Source: Saccharofermentans sp.
GTDB taxonomy: Bacteria; Bacillota; Clostridia; Saccharofermentanales; Saccharofermentanaceae
NCBI GenBank assembly: GCA_024403675.1
Contig: JAKSRH010000002.1
Span: 50,301 to 114,300, forward strand
Direction of reading: 5' to 3'
DNA: 64,000 bases
The translations under genes were made by a program, and so were the position numbers. How positions within the stretch are numbered: the stretch's first letter is position 1; the number at the start of each line of letters is the position of its first letter. Below the pieces are notes generated by a model. The model ran no database searches and was not told the DNA's origin. It saw only the letters and a program-made list of their open reading frames with translations. Of the stretch, positions 34,410 to 43,189 are shown piece by piece.

Positions 34410-35893
34410 ATGAATTTACCTCCCTCAAATGGAAGCACCATAGTGTCGTCTTCTTTTACTTCCTGAGCACTAGCATAGCCATCATAAGCTTCCATCAAAG
34501 TAACGGAACCAATATCAATCTTCTCAGTAGTAGAATAAGCACTCACTACAGAATTGCGCTTAGTAGCCGCAAAAGAAGCTATTGTAGATGTAAGCGGAAG
34601 TCCTGAAGGACATACATAAGCACAAGCTCCACAGGAAATACACTTTCGTGCACCTTCCTGATCTGCCTCATCATAACGTCCCTGTCTAATAAGTGTAGTA
34701 ACAATGCCTGGCTCTAACTCCATAGGACAATTTTCAATGCAGCTACCGCAATGAATACAAGGATACTCGTGTACGTCTGCATCTCTAACAATAGTAACAG
34801 CAGACGTAGTCTTTATAATAGGAGTGTTATCTGGGTCATTCATAACAAGACCTGTAAGACAACTTCCCCACACAATAGTGTTATTAGTCTCAAGTTTTCC
34901 ATTAACAGAATCAAGAAGCTCTGAAACAGGCGTACCAATAGGGGCAAGGACATTATGACCCATGCCATCTTCACCTGTAACTGTAAGCACACGGCTCATA
35001 AGTGGAAGGCCATCTGCTACAGCATTCCAACAAGCAAAAACAGTAGAACAATTAAAAAGCACAGCATGACAAGTGCTTTCCAAAGTGTCATTTTCACCTA
35101 AAATCTTGCCATACAAAGCCTTAGCAACCATTCGATAATAGCCCTGCGGAAATCTACTTTTAAATGATGCAAAGTCAAAAGAATAACCAGAATATTCACC
35201 AGCAGTTCTTTGCATAGCAGCCTGAAGCGCAGTTATTTCCTGACCATTAGTGCTAGATACAAGAAATCTGATTCTTCGTACTCCTACCGCACCTGCAAGT
35301 GCTACAGCACCCATGACAATATAGTCTGCACTATCTGTAATTCTTAAGAAATCTGAATACGAGTATGGCTCACTTTGAAGACAATTAACAAGAACCTCAT
35401 TAACCCCTTCTGCACGTGCTCTGTTTATCTTGGCAATAGTAGGAATACCTTCACCACCCATACCGACGATACCAGCATTTTTAACGATACCCATAAACTC
35501 AGACGCACTAATCTGTACATTACTTCTAGGATTAATAGATGGGTGATAAGTTCTTTTACGGTCGCTTTCAATACAAACCGCTCTACACTTCACACCATTT
35601 GGAAGAGACACATCTCTAATATCAGTAACTGTACCTGAAATACCACTATGGATTGGCACAGAAAAACTTCCAGGTTCTGGCGCACCAATACACTGACCAA
35701 TAGTAACATATTCACCAACATCGACTGTAGGCACTGCAGGCACCCCGTAATGCTGAAGCATAGGGACGATAAGTCTCGTTGGATAGACCTTTTCGAGCAT
35801 AACTTCCCGTACAAAAGACGAACGCTTTGAAAAATCCAAAGCGTTGTCAGTAATTAGTCTTTTATTAAATGAATATCTACGGTCACCAAGCAT
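34406..35893 (-). CDS. RnfC-like iron-sulfur subunit
   Basis: A 495-residue protein with the RnfC layout. The N-terminal barrel sandwich has LQHYGVPAVPTVDVGEYVTIG and HSGISGTVTDI. The nucleotide/flavin region has GMGGEGIPTIAKI and LVNCLQSEPYSYSDFLRI; classic RnfC has GGAGFPT and NGAECEPY, so the pocket is altered. A C-terminal pair of [4Fe-4S] sites reads CIHCGSCIENCP (about 378-389) and CISCGACAYVCP (about 418-429). Its ATG lies 2 nt after the rpoD stop, with only a distant GAGGG. RnfB, and separate RnfA and RnfE, are absent from the window. Confidence 0.8.
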   Translation of the reverse strand: MLGDRRYSFNKRLITDNALDFSKRSSFVREVMLEKVYPTRLIVPMLQHYGVPAVPTVDVGEYVTIGQCIGAPEPGSFSVPIHSGISGTVTDIRDVSLPNGVKCRAVCIESDRKRTYHPSINPRSNVQISASEFMGIVKNAGIVGMGGEGIPTIAKINRARAEGVNEVLVNCLQSEPYSYSDFLRITDSADYIVMGAVALAGAVGVRRIRFLVSSTNGQEITALQAAMQRTAGEYSGYSFDFASFKSRFPQGYYRMVAKALYGKILGENDTLESTCHAVLFNCSTVFACWNAVADGLPLMSRVLTVTGEDGMGHNVLAPIGTPVSELLDSVNGKLETNNTIVWGSCLTGLVMNDPDNTPIIKTTSAVTIVRDADVHEYPCIHCGSCIENCPMELEPGIVTTLIRQGRYDEADQEGARKCISCGACAYVCPSGLPLTSTIASFAATKRNSVVSAYSTTEKIDIGSVTLMEAYDGYASAQEVKEDDTMVLPFEGGKFI

Positions 35894-35895
35894 TA

Positions 35896-36948
35896 TTAAT
35901 CAGCGTAACCCTCGAGACGCTTAGCATAGCTAGAACGACCGAGCTTACGGATTGCCTTAGCCTCAATCTGTCTAATACGCTCTCTTGTAACACCAAGGCT
36001 CTTACCAACCTCTTCAAGAGTTCTCTGCTTATCATCATCAAGACCAAATCTTAATCTAATTACCTTTGCCTCACGCTCTGTAAGGAGATCAAGAACCTTA
36101 ATAAGGTCTTCCTTAAGAAGATCTCTAGATACTTCCTCATCAGGAGAGATGTACTCATCAGAAGAGATAAAGTCAACGAGATGGCTATCCTCTTCCTCAC
36201 CTACTGGCTTATCAATAGATACTGGATCCTGAGAAATTCTCTGAATATCTCTAATCTTATCAGCTGGCATACCCATCTTCTCAGCAAGCTCATTAATTGT
36301 TGGCTCACGGCCAAGGTCCTGAACGAGCTGACGCTGTACTCTAGTAAGCTTGTTAATTGTCTCTACCATATGAACAGGAATACGGATTGTTCTAGCCTGG
36401 TCAGCAATAGCTCTTGTAATTGCCTGACGAATCCACCATGTAGCATATGTGGAGAACTTAAATCCCTTAGAATAATCGAACTTATCTACCGCCTTAATAA
36501 GACCAATGTTACCTTCCTGAATAAGGTCCAAGAGAGAAAGACCTCTGTTCATATACTTCTTAGCAATAGATACAACAAGACGAAGGTTGGACTCTACGAG
36601 CATATCCTTAGCGTCCTGATCACCATCCTGCATTCTCTGAGCGAGAACCTTCTCCTGCTCAGCATTAAGAAGCTGAATCTTACCGATTTCCTTAAGGTAC
36701 ATCTTAACGGAGTCATCAACTGCTACTTCCTCAGAAGAAGTAACAAAACTATCTACAGAAGCATCATCTTCGAGATCAGACTCAATCTTAATACCAGCCT
36801 TACCAAGTTCAGTAGTAAGGGTCTCCATATCTTCTGGAGCAAGATCAAAATCATCTGCTGTAGAATCAATGAAGCTCTCATTAACTGTATTCTTATTCTT
36901 ACTAGCCTCTGCCTTAATCTTGGCAAGTGCACTATTAATATCTGCCAT
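35896..36948 (-). CDS. rpoD: RNA polymerase housekeeping sigma factor
   Basis: A 350-residue primary sigma factor. It has a short region 1.1-like start ([18 protein letters not shown]), then region 1.2-2.4 with [54 protein letters not shown] and [13 protein letters not shown] (the -10 reader). Region 3 is [19 protein letters not shown] and region 4 is [16 protein letters not shown] with [24 protein letters not shown]. Unlike the common dnaG-rpoD order, its upstream neighbour is a zinc-ribbon membrane protein, and the rnfC-like gene follows after 2 nt. Confidence 0.95.
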   Translation of the reverse strand: MADINSALAKIKAEASKNKNTVNESFIDSTADDFDLAPEDMETLTTELGKAGIKIESDLEDDASVDSFVTSSEEVAVDDSVKMYLKEIGKIQLLNAEQEKVLAQRMQDGDQDAKDMLVESNLRLVVSIAKKYMNRGLSLLDLIQEGNIGLIKAVDKFDYSKGFKFSTYATWWIRQAITRAIADQARTIRIPVHMVETINKLTRVQRQLVQDLGREPTINELAEKMGMPADKIRDIQRISQDPVSIDKPVGEEEDSHLVDFISSDEYISPDEEVSRDLLKEDLIKVLDLLTEREAKVIRLRFGLDDDKQRTLEEVGKSLGVTRERIRQIEAKAIRKLGRSSYAKRLEGYAD

Positions 36949-36962
36949 ATATTAACCTTCCT

Positions 36963-37652
36963 TTACTTCTCGTCTGGTGCAAAGTTAACGCCAGAATCAT
37001 CTACTGTGTAAATACCACCATCGCAGTAAATAACAACAGTAACATCCTTACTATCCTTCTTGCCTGCATCTGAACGCTGTGCACAGTAGTTATCATAAAC
37101 ATTCTGAGCACCGTCCTTATCAAGCTCATCATTTGTTACGAGATTAAATGTCTGACAACTCTGTCCATAAATTGAATGACCAGCAATATTACCATCATAA
37201 ATCTTAGTAACATTCTTCTCGATACTATCAGTTATCTTCATTCTAGAAGAATACATAGGAATAGAGATAGCAAGTATAATTGCCACAAATGCAACTGTTG
37301 CTGCATACAAACCAATAGTCAACTTCTTAGGAGCCTTAACATCCTTAGCTGTAACCTCGAATTCATCTTTTTTTTCTTTAGAAGAACCTTCCTGAGATCT
37401 CTTAACCTCTTCTCTAGCAATCTGCTTCTCGAGAGACTCTGTTGAATAAACTCTTGTTGTATAGTGGTGACTATCACTTGTTGCTTCAAACTTCTCATTA
37501 GCAAAAGTACGACCTTCTGGATTCTCAAGAATCTCTACTGCCTCTTTGCTTGGAAAAACACAGTGACAAAATACACACTCACAAGTATTGTCTCTATCAT
37601 CAAACATGATGAGAGAGCCACAGTTCTTACACATACCCTGACTAGTAGCCAT
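36963..37652 (-). CDS. Zinc-ribbon membrane protein, unknown
   Basis: A 229-residue protein. The N-terminus has a C4 zinc ribbon, CKNCGSLIMFDD...CECVFCHCVF (about 8-32). A charged linker is followed by one membrane helix near residues 116-137 (IGLYAATVAFVAIILAISIP) and an outside C-terminal domain. No family recognised. It lies 14 nt upstream of rpoD and is probably co-transcribed. The gene begins the rpoD-rnf unit. Confidence 0.6.
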   Translation of the reverse strand: MATSQGMCKNCGSLIMFDDRDNTCECVFCHCVFPSKEAVEILENPEGRTFANEKFEATSDSHHYTTRVYSTESLEKQIAREEVKRSQEGSSKEKKDEFEVTAKDVKAPKKLTIGLYAATVAFVAIILAISIPMYSSRMKITDSIEKNVTKIYDGNIAGHSIYGQSCQTFNLVTNDELDKDGAQNVYDNYCAQRSDAGKKDSKDVTVVIYCDGGIYTVDDSGVNFAPDEK

Positions 37653-37799
37653 TAATAACCACCTTAAATCTTTATAAATTCTGTCTCTTTATATGCTGTA
37701 TCGATGCGATAAGTGAGGTCTCAATCACCTCTAAAAAATTACAACAAGGCGCAGAACCGCATTAAAAGACAAACTACAATATACTTTCTGTCAAGCAAA

Positions 37800-37829
37800 T
37801 TGTCAATTCTTTTTTCGTTATGGTATATT
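37800..37829 (+). promoter_or_regulatory. tadA promoter giving a near-leaderless message
   Basis: TTGTCA (37800-37805) and TATATT (37824-37829) are 18 bases apart. The expected start of transcription, about 7 bases after the -10, is 37836-37837, only two or three bases before ATG 37839. No ribosome site precedes the ATG. Confidence 0.55.
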
Positions 37830-37838
37830 TTTGTTTAT

Positions 37839-38318
37839 ATGAAAGAGACTACTAACACACAGCATGAACACTTTATGCGCGAGGCATTAAAGCAAGCACG
37901 TAAGGCTTACGACAAAGAGGAATGCCCTATTGGATGCGTCATTGTAAAAGATGGCAAAGTCCTTGTGCGTTCCCATAATCAAAAAGTCACCAAAGGCAAC
38001 TCTCTTATGCATGCCGAGATTATCGCTATAGACAAAGCCTGTCGTAAACTTGGCGACTGGAGACTTTATGACTGTGATATGTATGTCACATTAGAACCAT
38101 GCACTATGTGTTCTGGTGCTATCATCCAATCTCGTATACGCAAAGTTTACTTTGGCGCTTATGAGCCTAAGTCTGGCGCGGTATGTTCATGTAACGATAT
38201 TTTTAACGTTGAACATGGTCACAATCATTTTGTAGAACACGAAGGCGGAGTTCTGGAATCAGAATGTTCCGCCATCATGAAAGATTTCTTTAAAAGTCTA
38301 CGTAAGAATAAAACTTAA
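37839..38318 (+). CDS. tadA: tRNA-specific adenosine deaminase
   Basis: A 159-residue zinc enzyme that deaminates A34 of tRNA-Arg(ACG) to inosine. It has the zinc motif MHAEIIAIDKA and LEPCTMCSGAIIQSRI, with VYFGAYEPKSGAVCSCNDIFN as in TadA; the C-terminal helix ends DFFKSLRKNKT. The frame is open upstream to 37713, but that part lacks family similarity and overlaps the promoter. MKETT at 37839 is the best start. An internal ATG (HFMREAL) at 37875 is possible; neither has a Shine-Dalgarno site. Confidence 0.9.
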   Translation: MKETTNTQHEHFMREALKQARKAYDKEECPIGCVIVKDGKVLVRSHNQKVTKGNSLMHAEIIAIDKACRKLGDWRLYDCDMYVTLEPCTMCSGAIIQSRIRKVYFGAYEPKSGAVCSCNDIFNVEHGHNHFVEHEGGVLESECSAIMKDFFKSLRKNKT

Positions 38319-38322
38319 TTAC

Positions 38323-38622
38323 TTACCCAATATTTTCAGTAACCTCATATGAACCATCATATACTGTCATACCAAAAATTTTAACTTCCGTACCCTTCTT
38401 CATAGTACGAGTTTTGGGTGGTTCGTAATCTGGGTCTGCATGAGATTTCAATTCACCGTCACCTATCTGTAAAATGCGATTATATTCAATTATTTCATAT
38501 ACACCACTAATCGGACCAATAGATTTGGTGCCACCATCTTTGGCAACACCCTGGGGAAGTGGAACAAACAAGAAAAACATCATAATAAATAAGAATATAA
38601 TTATTACTTTTTTATTTTTCAT
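38323..38622 (-). CDS. Small exported or membrane-anchored protein, unknown
   Basis: A 99-residue protein with an N-terminal hydrophobic helix (KKVIIIFLFIMMFFLFVPL, about 4-23) that acts as a signal or anchor, followed by a short beta-rich domain (GVYEIIEYNRILQIGDGEL). No family recognised. It converges with tadA; only 4 bases separate the stops. Confidence 0.45.
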   Translation of the reverse strand: MKNKKVIIIFLFIMMFFLFVPLPQGVAKDGGTKSIGPISGVYEIIEYNRILQIGDGELKSHADPDYEPPKTRTMKKGTEVKIFGMTVYDGSYEVTENIG

Positions 38623-38654
38623 ATTCTCCCCCCTATCTTGCTACTAAAAAAACA

Positions 38655-39962
38655 TCACAAAATGTCAATCATTTCACCTGACAATGCTTTATTCATGCTT
38701 CTAACTGCGCAGAACTTACCACACATACTACATGTGTCAGAGTGATCATCCTCAGGAAGTCTATCATCTCGAATAGCCTTAGCCGTCTTAGGGTCAAGTG
38801 CACAAGCAAACTGTGCATCCCAATCAAGATTACGTCTAGCGTCAGCCATCTTATCATCGATATCACGAGCACCTGGAATACCCTTAGCAATATCGGCTGC
38901 ATGTGCTGCAATCTTAGATGCGATAATACCCTGGCGAACATCATCAACATTTGGAAGTGCAAGATGCTCAGCAGGTGTTACATAACAAAGGAAAGCAGCA
39001 CCGCTCATAGCAGCTACTGCACCACCGATAGCTGCAGTAATATGGTCATAACCTGGAGCAATATCTGTAACAAGTGGTCCAAGAACATAGAAAGGTGCTC
39101 CCATGCAAATTGTCTGCTGAACCTTCATGTTTGCAGCTACCTGATCAAGAGGTACATGACCTGGGCCTTCAACCATTACCTGTACGTTGTGATCCCAAGC
39201 TCTCTTAGTAAGTTCACCTAGACGAACAAGCTCTTCAATCTGGCAAACATCTGTAGCATCAGCAAGGCAACCTGGACGACATGCATCACCAAGAGAAATA
39301 GTCACATCATGCTCCTCACAAATCTCAAGAAGCTCATCATAATACTCATAAAATGGATTTTCCTCACCAGTCATGCACATCCAAGCAAATACGAGAGAAC
39401 CACCACGAGAAACGATATTCATCTTACGCTTATGCTTTTTAATCTGCTCAATAGTTTTTCTTGTAATACCACAGTGAAGTGTTACAAAATCCACGCCATC
39501 TTCTGCATGAAGTCTAACTACATCAATAAAATCCTTTGCAGTCAAAGTAGAAAGATCTCTCTGGTAGTGAATTACACTATCATATACAGGCACTGTACCA
39601 ATCATAGCTGGGCACTCAGAAGTAAGCTTTCTTCTGAAAGGCTGAGTATTACCGTGTGAAGAAAGGTCCATAATAGCCTCTGCACCAAGCTCTACCGCAC
39701 TCATTACTTTCTGCATCTCAATATCGTAATCCTTGCAGTCACGAGATACACCGAGGTTAACATTAATCTTAGTTCTGAGCATAGAACCAACACCCTCTGC
39801 ATCAAGGCACTCATGGTGTTTATTAGCAGGAATAGCAACCTTACCCTCTGCAACAAGCTTCATGAGCTTATCTACTTCCATGTTTTCCTTCTTAGCAACT
39901 AACTCAATCTGCTTTGTAACGATACCCTTACGAGCTGCATCCATCTGTGTTGTGTAATTCAT
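38655..39962 (-). CDS. thiC: Phosphomethylpyrimidine synthase
   Basis: A 435-residue radical-SAM enzyme that converts AIR to HMP-phosphate for thiamine. Landmarks are [98 protein letters not shown] and the C-terminal cluster motif [10 protein letters not shown]. It is the last gene of a TPP-riboswitch operon, 3 nt after thiD. Confidence 0.96.
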   Translation of the reverse strand: MNYTTQMDAARKGIVTKQIELVAKKENMEVDKLMKLVAEGKVAIPANKHHECLDAEGVGSMLRTKINVNLGVSRDCKDYDIEMQKVMSAVELGAEAIMDLSSHGNTQPFRRKLTSECPAMIGTVPVYDSVIHYQRDLSTLTAKDFIDVVRLHAEDGVDFVTLHCGITRKTIEQIKKHKRKMNIVSRGGSLVFAWMCMTGEENPFYEYYDELLEICEEHDVTISLGDACRPGCLADATDVCQIEELVRLGELTKRAWDHNVQVMVEGPGHVPLDQVAANMKVQQTICMGAPFYVLGPLVTDIAPGYDHITAAIGGAVAAMSGAAFLCYVTPAEHLALPNVDDVRQGIIASKIAAHAADIAKGIPGARDIDDKMADARRNLDWDAQFACALDPKTAKAIRDDRLPEDDHSDTCSMCGKFCAVRSMNKALSGEMIDIL

Positions 39963-39965
39963 ATA

Positions 39966-40769
39966 TTAATTCTCCTTTGTAAATTCATTATCAATTGCAA
40001 ATCCATGATCCATAGAACCACTTCCCTTACCTAGGTCAAGCATAGCACCTAACGCACCTGATATATAATCTTTAGCTCTTTTTACAGCATCCTCTAGGGA
40101 GTAGCCCTTTGCAAGATTAGACGCTATTGCCGAACTTAATGTGCAACCTGTGCCGTGAGTATTGGGATTATTAATTCTTTTGCCATTAAACCAAGTAGCT
40201 TTGCCACCATCAAAAAGAAGGTCATTGGCATCGTTTACTTTGTGTCCACCCTTAAGAAGTACCGCACTGTTATATTCACTAGAAATAACTTGTGCCGCCT
40301 TAACCATGTCTTCAGGGGAAGTAATAACCATACCAGTTAAAACCTCTGCTTCTGGAATGTTAGGTGTCAAAAGATTTGCCAAAGGAAAAAGTTCTGATTT
40401 TAGAACTTCAATGGCGTCGTCACTTATAAGTTTCGCGCCAGAAGTAGCAACCATAACTGGATCAACTACGATATTCTTTGCATTATATTGGCGCAACTTA
40501 GAGGCAATAATTTTAATTAGTCCTGCCTGAGAGACCATACCTATTTTAACTGCGTCTGGGAAAATATCCGTAAAGACGCTATCTAATTGTGCGCCAAGAA
40601 ATTCAGGAGACACGTCATAGATATCAGATACACCTGTAGTGTTCTGTGCGGTCAAGGCCGTGATAGCACTCATAGCATAAACGCCATTTGCCTGCATGGT
40701 CTTGATATCTGCCTGAATACCGGCGCCTCCGCAGGAATCACTTCCCGCGATCGTCAATGCTGTTCTCAT
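39966..40769 (-). CDS. thiD: Hydroxymethylpyrimidine/phosphomethylpyrimidine kinase
   Basis: A 267-residue ribokinase-fold enzyme phosphorylating HMP and HMP-P. Landmarks are TIAGSDSCGGAGIQADIKT, ALTAQNTTGV, VVDPVMVATSGAKL, TPNIPEAEVLTGM, LLKGGHKVNDANDL and NTHGTGCTLSSAIASNLA. The start is ATG 40769 with GGAGG (the frame is open five codons earlier). Sixty bases upstream is the stop of the HAD gene. Confidence 0.94.
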   Translation of the reverse strand: MRTALTIAGSDSCGGAGIQADIKTMQANGVYAMSAITALTAQNTTGVSDIYDVSPEFLGAQLDSVFTDIFPDAVKIGMVSQAGLIKIIASKLRQYNAKNIVVDPVMVATSGAKLISDDAIEVLKSELFPLANLLTPNIPEAEVLTGMVITSPEDMVKAAQVISSEYNSAVLLKGGHKVNDANDLLFDGGKATWFNGKRINNPNTHGTGCTLSSAIASNLAKGYSLEDAVKRAKDYISGALGAMLDLGKGSGSMDHGFAIDNEFTKEN

Positions 40770-40846
40770 AAATCCTCCATGCATTACGTTTTATACCGCG
40801 ACGTAAGGTGGTGCCCCCAATATGCCGCCATTTATATTTGTGTTAC

Positions 40847-41497
40847 TTACAAAGCTTCAGCCAAGTTCATAACATAAATGTCTGAATTCTCCTTAAGCCC
40901 ATCTTGGTCCTTTTCACCAGCAGCATCAAAGACACCGATAGTAAAGTAACCAGCAGACTTAGCTGTTTTTAAAGCGTAGAGTGAGTCCTCACAAACAATA
41001 GTCTCACTTACTTCAAGGCCCATACTCTCACAAGCCTTATGGTACACAAGTGGCGAGTGCTTACTCTCACCAACTTCTGTAGTAGTAAAAATGCTATCAA
41101 TATAGGAAAGAAGTCCAACACGCTCCAAAGCCTTAGTTACATGACTTCTAGGACTAGAAGTTGCAGCTGTCATTTTTATTCCACGGGAAGCCATTGCCTT
41201 AATAAACTCTTCTGCCCCGGCCTTCGCCTGAACCTCATAAAAATAGAAGTCCTGTAAAGTGGTGTGAAGATCTTTGAGGATATCCTCCACAGTCTTATTA
41301 AGCGGATAATTCGAAGCCAAATATTCAGCCCCCTGCTCCATACTCAAAGAAAAAAGTTTCTTACTAAGACCTTCCTCGGGAGTTAAGCCAAAAGACTTTA
41401 TATAACGAAGACCAAGATCCTCCCAGATACTCATAGAGTCAAGAAGAACTCCGTCCACATCAAAAATGACTCCTTTGTAATCGAATACTCTACTCAT
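40847..41497 (-). CDS. HAD-IA phosphatase in the thiamine operon (possible TMP phosphatase)
   Basis: A 216-residue HAD hydrolase with DVDGVLLDS (nucleophile), ATSSPRS, KHSPLVYHKA and CEDSLYALKTAKSAGY, so it is catalytically complete, of the beta-phosphoglucomutase-like type. The start overlaps the thiE stop by one base (TAATG), placing it inside the thiM-E-HAD-D-C unit under the TPP riboswitch. A phosphatase for thiamine monophosphate is an attractive guess for cells that finish thiamine through a pyrophosphokinase, but is not shown. Confidence 0.82.
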   Translation of the reverse strand: MSRVFDYKGVIFDVDGVLLDSMSIWEDLGLRYIKSFGLTPEEGLSKKLFSLSMEQGAEYLASNYPLNKTVEDILKDLHTTLQDFYFYEVQAKAGAEEFIKAMASRGIKMTAATSSPRSHVTKALERVGLLSYIDSIFTTTEVGESKHSPLVYHKACESMGLEVSETIVCEDSLYALKTAKSAGYFTIGVFDAAGEKDQDGLKENSDIYVMNLAEAL

Positions 41498-42144
41498 TAG
41501 TAAACCGCTTCCTCTGTAGCCTTTTTAAGCGACTTTGTTGCCTCAGGGATATTTTCCTGAGCATATATAGCAGAGATAACAGCGATGCCGTCAATACCAG
41601 TCCCCTTAAGTTCGCACACATTACTCATCTTAATACCACCAATAGCAACTACCGGAATATCAACTGCCTCACAGATAGCCTTAAGAGTCTCATGAGAAAC
41701 ATCATCAGCATCATCCTTAGAACCTGTAGGAAACACAGCACCTACGCCAAGGTAGTCTGCGCCTCTTTCCTGTGCAAGAAGGGCTTGTTCTACAGTCTGT
41801 GCAGATACTCCAATAATCTTATCAGGACCAAGCTTAGCACGAACATCACCAGCCTCCATGTCACTTTGACCAACATGAACTCCGTCTGCATCCATCGCTA
41901 CTGCAATATCAACGTTATCGTTAATTACGAAAGGAACTTTGTACTCCTTACAAAGCGCCTGAAGCTCCTTTGCTTCCTGAAGGAAAGTCTCATCATCAAG
42001 GTCTTTCTCACGAAGCTGCACGAAAGTAACACCACCATCAAGGCTTTCCTTTACAACCTGAGTTAATGTTCTTCCATTAAGCCAATATCTGTCAGTAACA
42101 GCATAAAGAAGTAAATCTTCCTTTTTGCAATTATTTGATTTCAT
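41497..42144 (-). CDS. thiE: Thiamine-phosphate synthase
   Basis: A 215-residue TIM-barrel enzyme joining HMP-PP and thiazole-phosphate. Landmarks are LLYAVTDRYWLNG, GGVTFVQLREKDLDDETFL, PFVINDNVDIAVAMDADGVHVGQSD, GVSAQTVEQALLAQERGADYLGVGAVFPT and VVAIGGIKMSNV. The real start is ATG 42144, overlapping the thiM stop by 14 nt. The frame is open to 42264 without family similarity. Confidence 0.95.
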   Translation of the reverse strand: MKSNNCKKEDLLLYAVTDRYWLNGRTLTQVVKESLDGGVTFVQLREKDLDDETFLQEAKELQALCKEYKVPFVINDNVDIAVAMDADGVHVGQSDMEAGDVRAKLGPDKIIGVSAQTVEQALLAQERGADYLGVGAVFPTGSKDDADDVSHETLKAICEAVDIPVVAIGGIKMSNVCELKGTGIDGIAVISAIYAQENIPEATKSLKKATEEAVY

Positions 42145-42952
42145 ATTTAGCGCCCTTCTCAAGTGTCTCTGCATCCATGTTGTAAACAACATCAATAATT
42201 CTGTTACGGTATGTGGAGTTACCATCACCCTCCTGCATACGAGACCAACCAATCTCACCAGCAAGGCCCATCACCACAACAGAAGCTGCAGCAGCCTCAA
42301 GCTTATTATCAGGGTTTGCAACAATGTAGCCAGTCATCATACCAGAAAGCTGACATCCTGTACCTGTAATCTTTCCCATCTCAGGACGACCATTACGAAT
42401 TACATAACATTTCTCAGAGTCACTAACCAAATCAATAGCACCGGTAACGGCAATGATGCAATTAGTAACCTTTGCAAAAGACTTAACAAATGCAACTGCT
42501 TCATCAAGATTTGCCTCTGTTACAGCATCTGCAACATCAGCATCAACGCCCTTTGTTGTTCCTGCACCAAGAACAAGTGTCTTAATCTCAGAAATATTAC
42601 CTCTAATAACAGTGAAATTAACTTCCTTCATAAGCTGAACTGCTGTTTCAGTTCTTAATGCAGAAGCACCTGCTCCTACTGGGTCCAAAAGAATTGGGTG
42701 ATTAAGTTCAGAAGCCTTTCTACCTGCGCGGAACATACCATTAATTGTTCTCTTGTTAAGAGTTCCTATATTAATATTAAGACCGCCACAAATAGATGTG
42801 ATATCCTCAACATCCTCTGGCTCATCAGACATAATTGGACTTCCACCAGAAGCCAAAATAACATTTGCAACATCATTTACAGTTACATAGTTTGTAATGT
42901 TATGTACAAGAGGTACATTAGCACGAACGTTTTCAAGACACTTACCAAACAT
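42131..42952 (-). CDS. thiM: Hydroxyethylthiazole kinase
   Basis: A 273-residue enzyme that phosphorylates salvaged thiazole alcohol. Landmarks are NVPLVHNITNYVTVNDVANVILASGGSPIMSD, LDPVGAGASALRT, IRGNISEIKTL, AVTGAIDLVSD and GTGCQLSGMMTGYI. The true start is ATG 42952 with AAGGAG; the frame continues upstream into the riboswitch terminator. Absence of thiazole-synthesis genes (thiG/S/H) nearby suggests salvage of thiazole. Confidence 0.95.
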   Translation of the reverse strand: MFGKCLENVRANVPLVHNITNYVTVNDVANVILASGGSPIMSDEPEDVEDITSICGGLNINIGTLNKRTINGMFRAGRKASELNHPILLDPVGAGASALRTETAVQLMKEVNFTVIRGNISEIKTLVLGAGTTKGVDADVADAVTEANLDEAVAFVKSFAKVTNCIIAVTGAIDLVSDSEKCYVIRNGRPEMGKITGTGCQLSGMMTGYIVANPDNKLEAAAASVVVMGLAGEIGWSRMQEGDGNSTYRNRIIDVVYNMDAETLEKGAKYEIK

Positions 42953-42980
42953 AATGTGTTTCTCCTTAAATATAAAATAC

Positions 42981-43016
42981 AAAATAAAAGAGGAGCCACC
43001 GAATACGGTAACTCCC
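42981..43016 (-). terminator. Expression-platform terminator of the TPP riboswitch
   Basis: GGGAGTTACCG, loop TATT, CGGTGGCTCC, then TCTTTTATTTT on the minus strand. It lies between the aptamer and thiM, so TPP binding should end transcription early. Confidence 0.8.
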
Positions 43017-43061
43017 ACATAAAATCAATACATCACTAGTCTAAGATAAAGACTAAGCATT

Positions 43062-43148
43062 AACTTCCTACGCCGGCATTATCCGTATCAGGTTAAAGGG
43101 TCGAGATTCATAATCTCCTCTCAGCCTGTAATACAAGCTCCCCTGTTT
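43062..43148 (-). promoter_or_regulatory. TPP riboswitch (THI element)
   Basis: On the minus strand the conserved aptamer parts are ACAGGGGAGC, AGGCTGAGAGGAG, CGACCC, AACCTGATACGGATAATGCC and GGCGTAGGAA. The order and bases match the TPP aptamer. With the following terminator it controls thiM-thiE-HAD-thiD-thiC. Confidence 0.95.
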
Positions 43149-43189
43149 ATGAGTTGTATTGTAGAGTTAATAGACAAATTAATCAAGTA

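Noticed and set aside
37713..37838. N-terminal extension of tadA (start at 37713)
   Set aside because: No similarity to TadA, overlaps the promoter, and the residues are an AT-rich translation; ATG 37839 fits the family start.
40785..40846. Inverted repeat TTACGT/ACGTAA before thiD
   Set aside because: Short and without a T-run or promoter; the gene is inside the TPP-controlled operon.
43021..43150. T-box or other amino-acid leader at the thiM upstream region
   Set aside because: The conserved CTGAGA, ACCTGAT, GGATAATGCCGGCGTAGG parts are specific to the TPP aptamer, and a thi operon follows.
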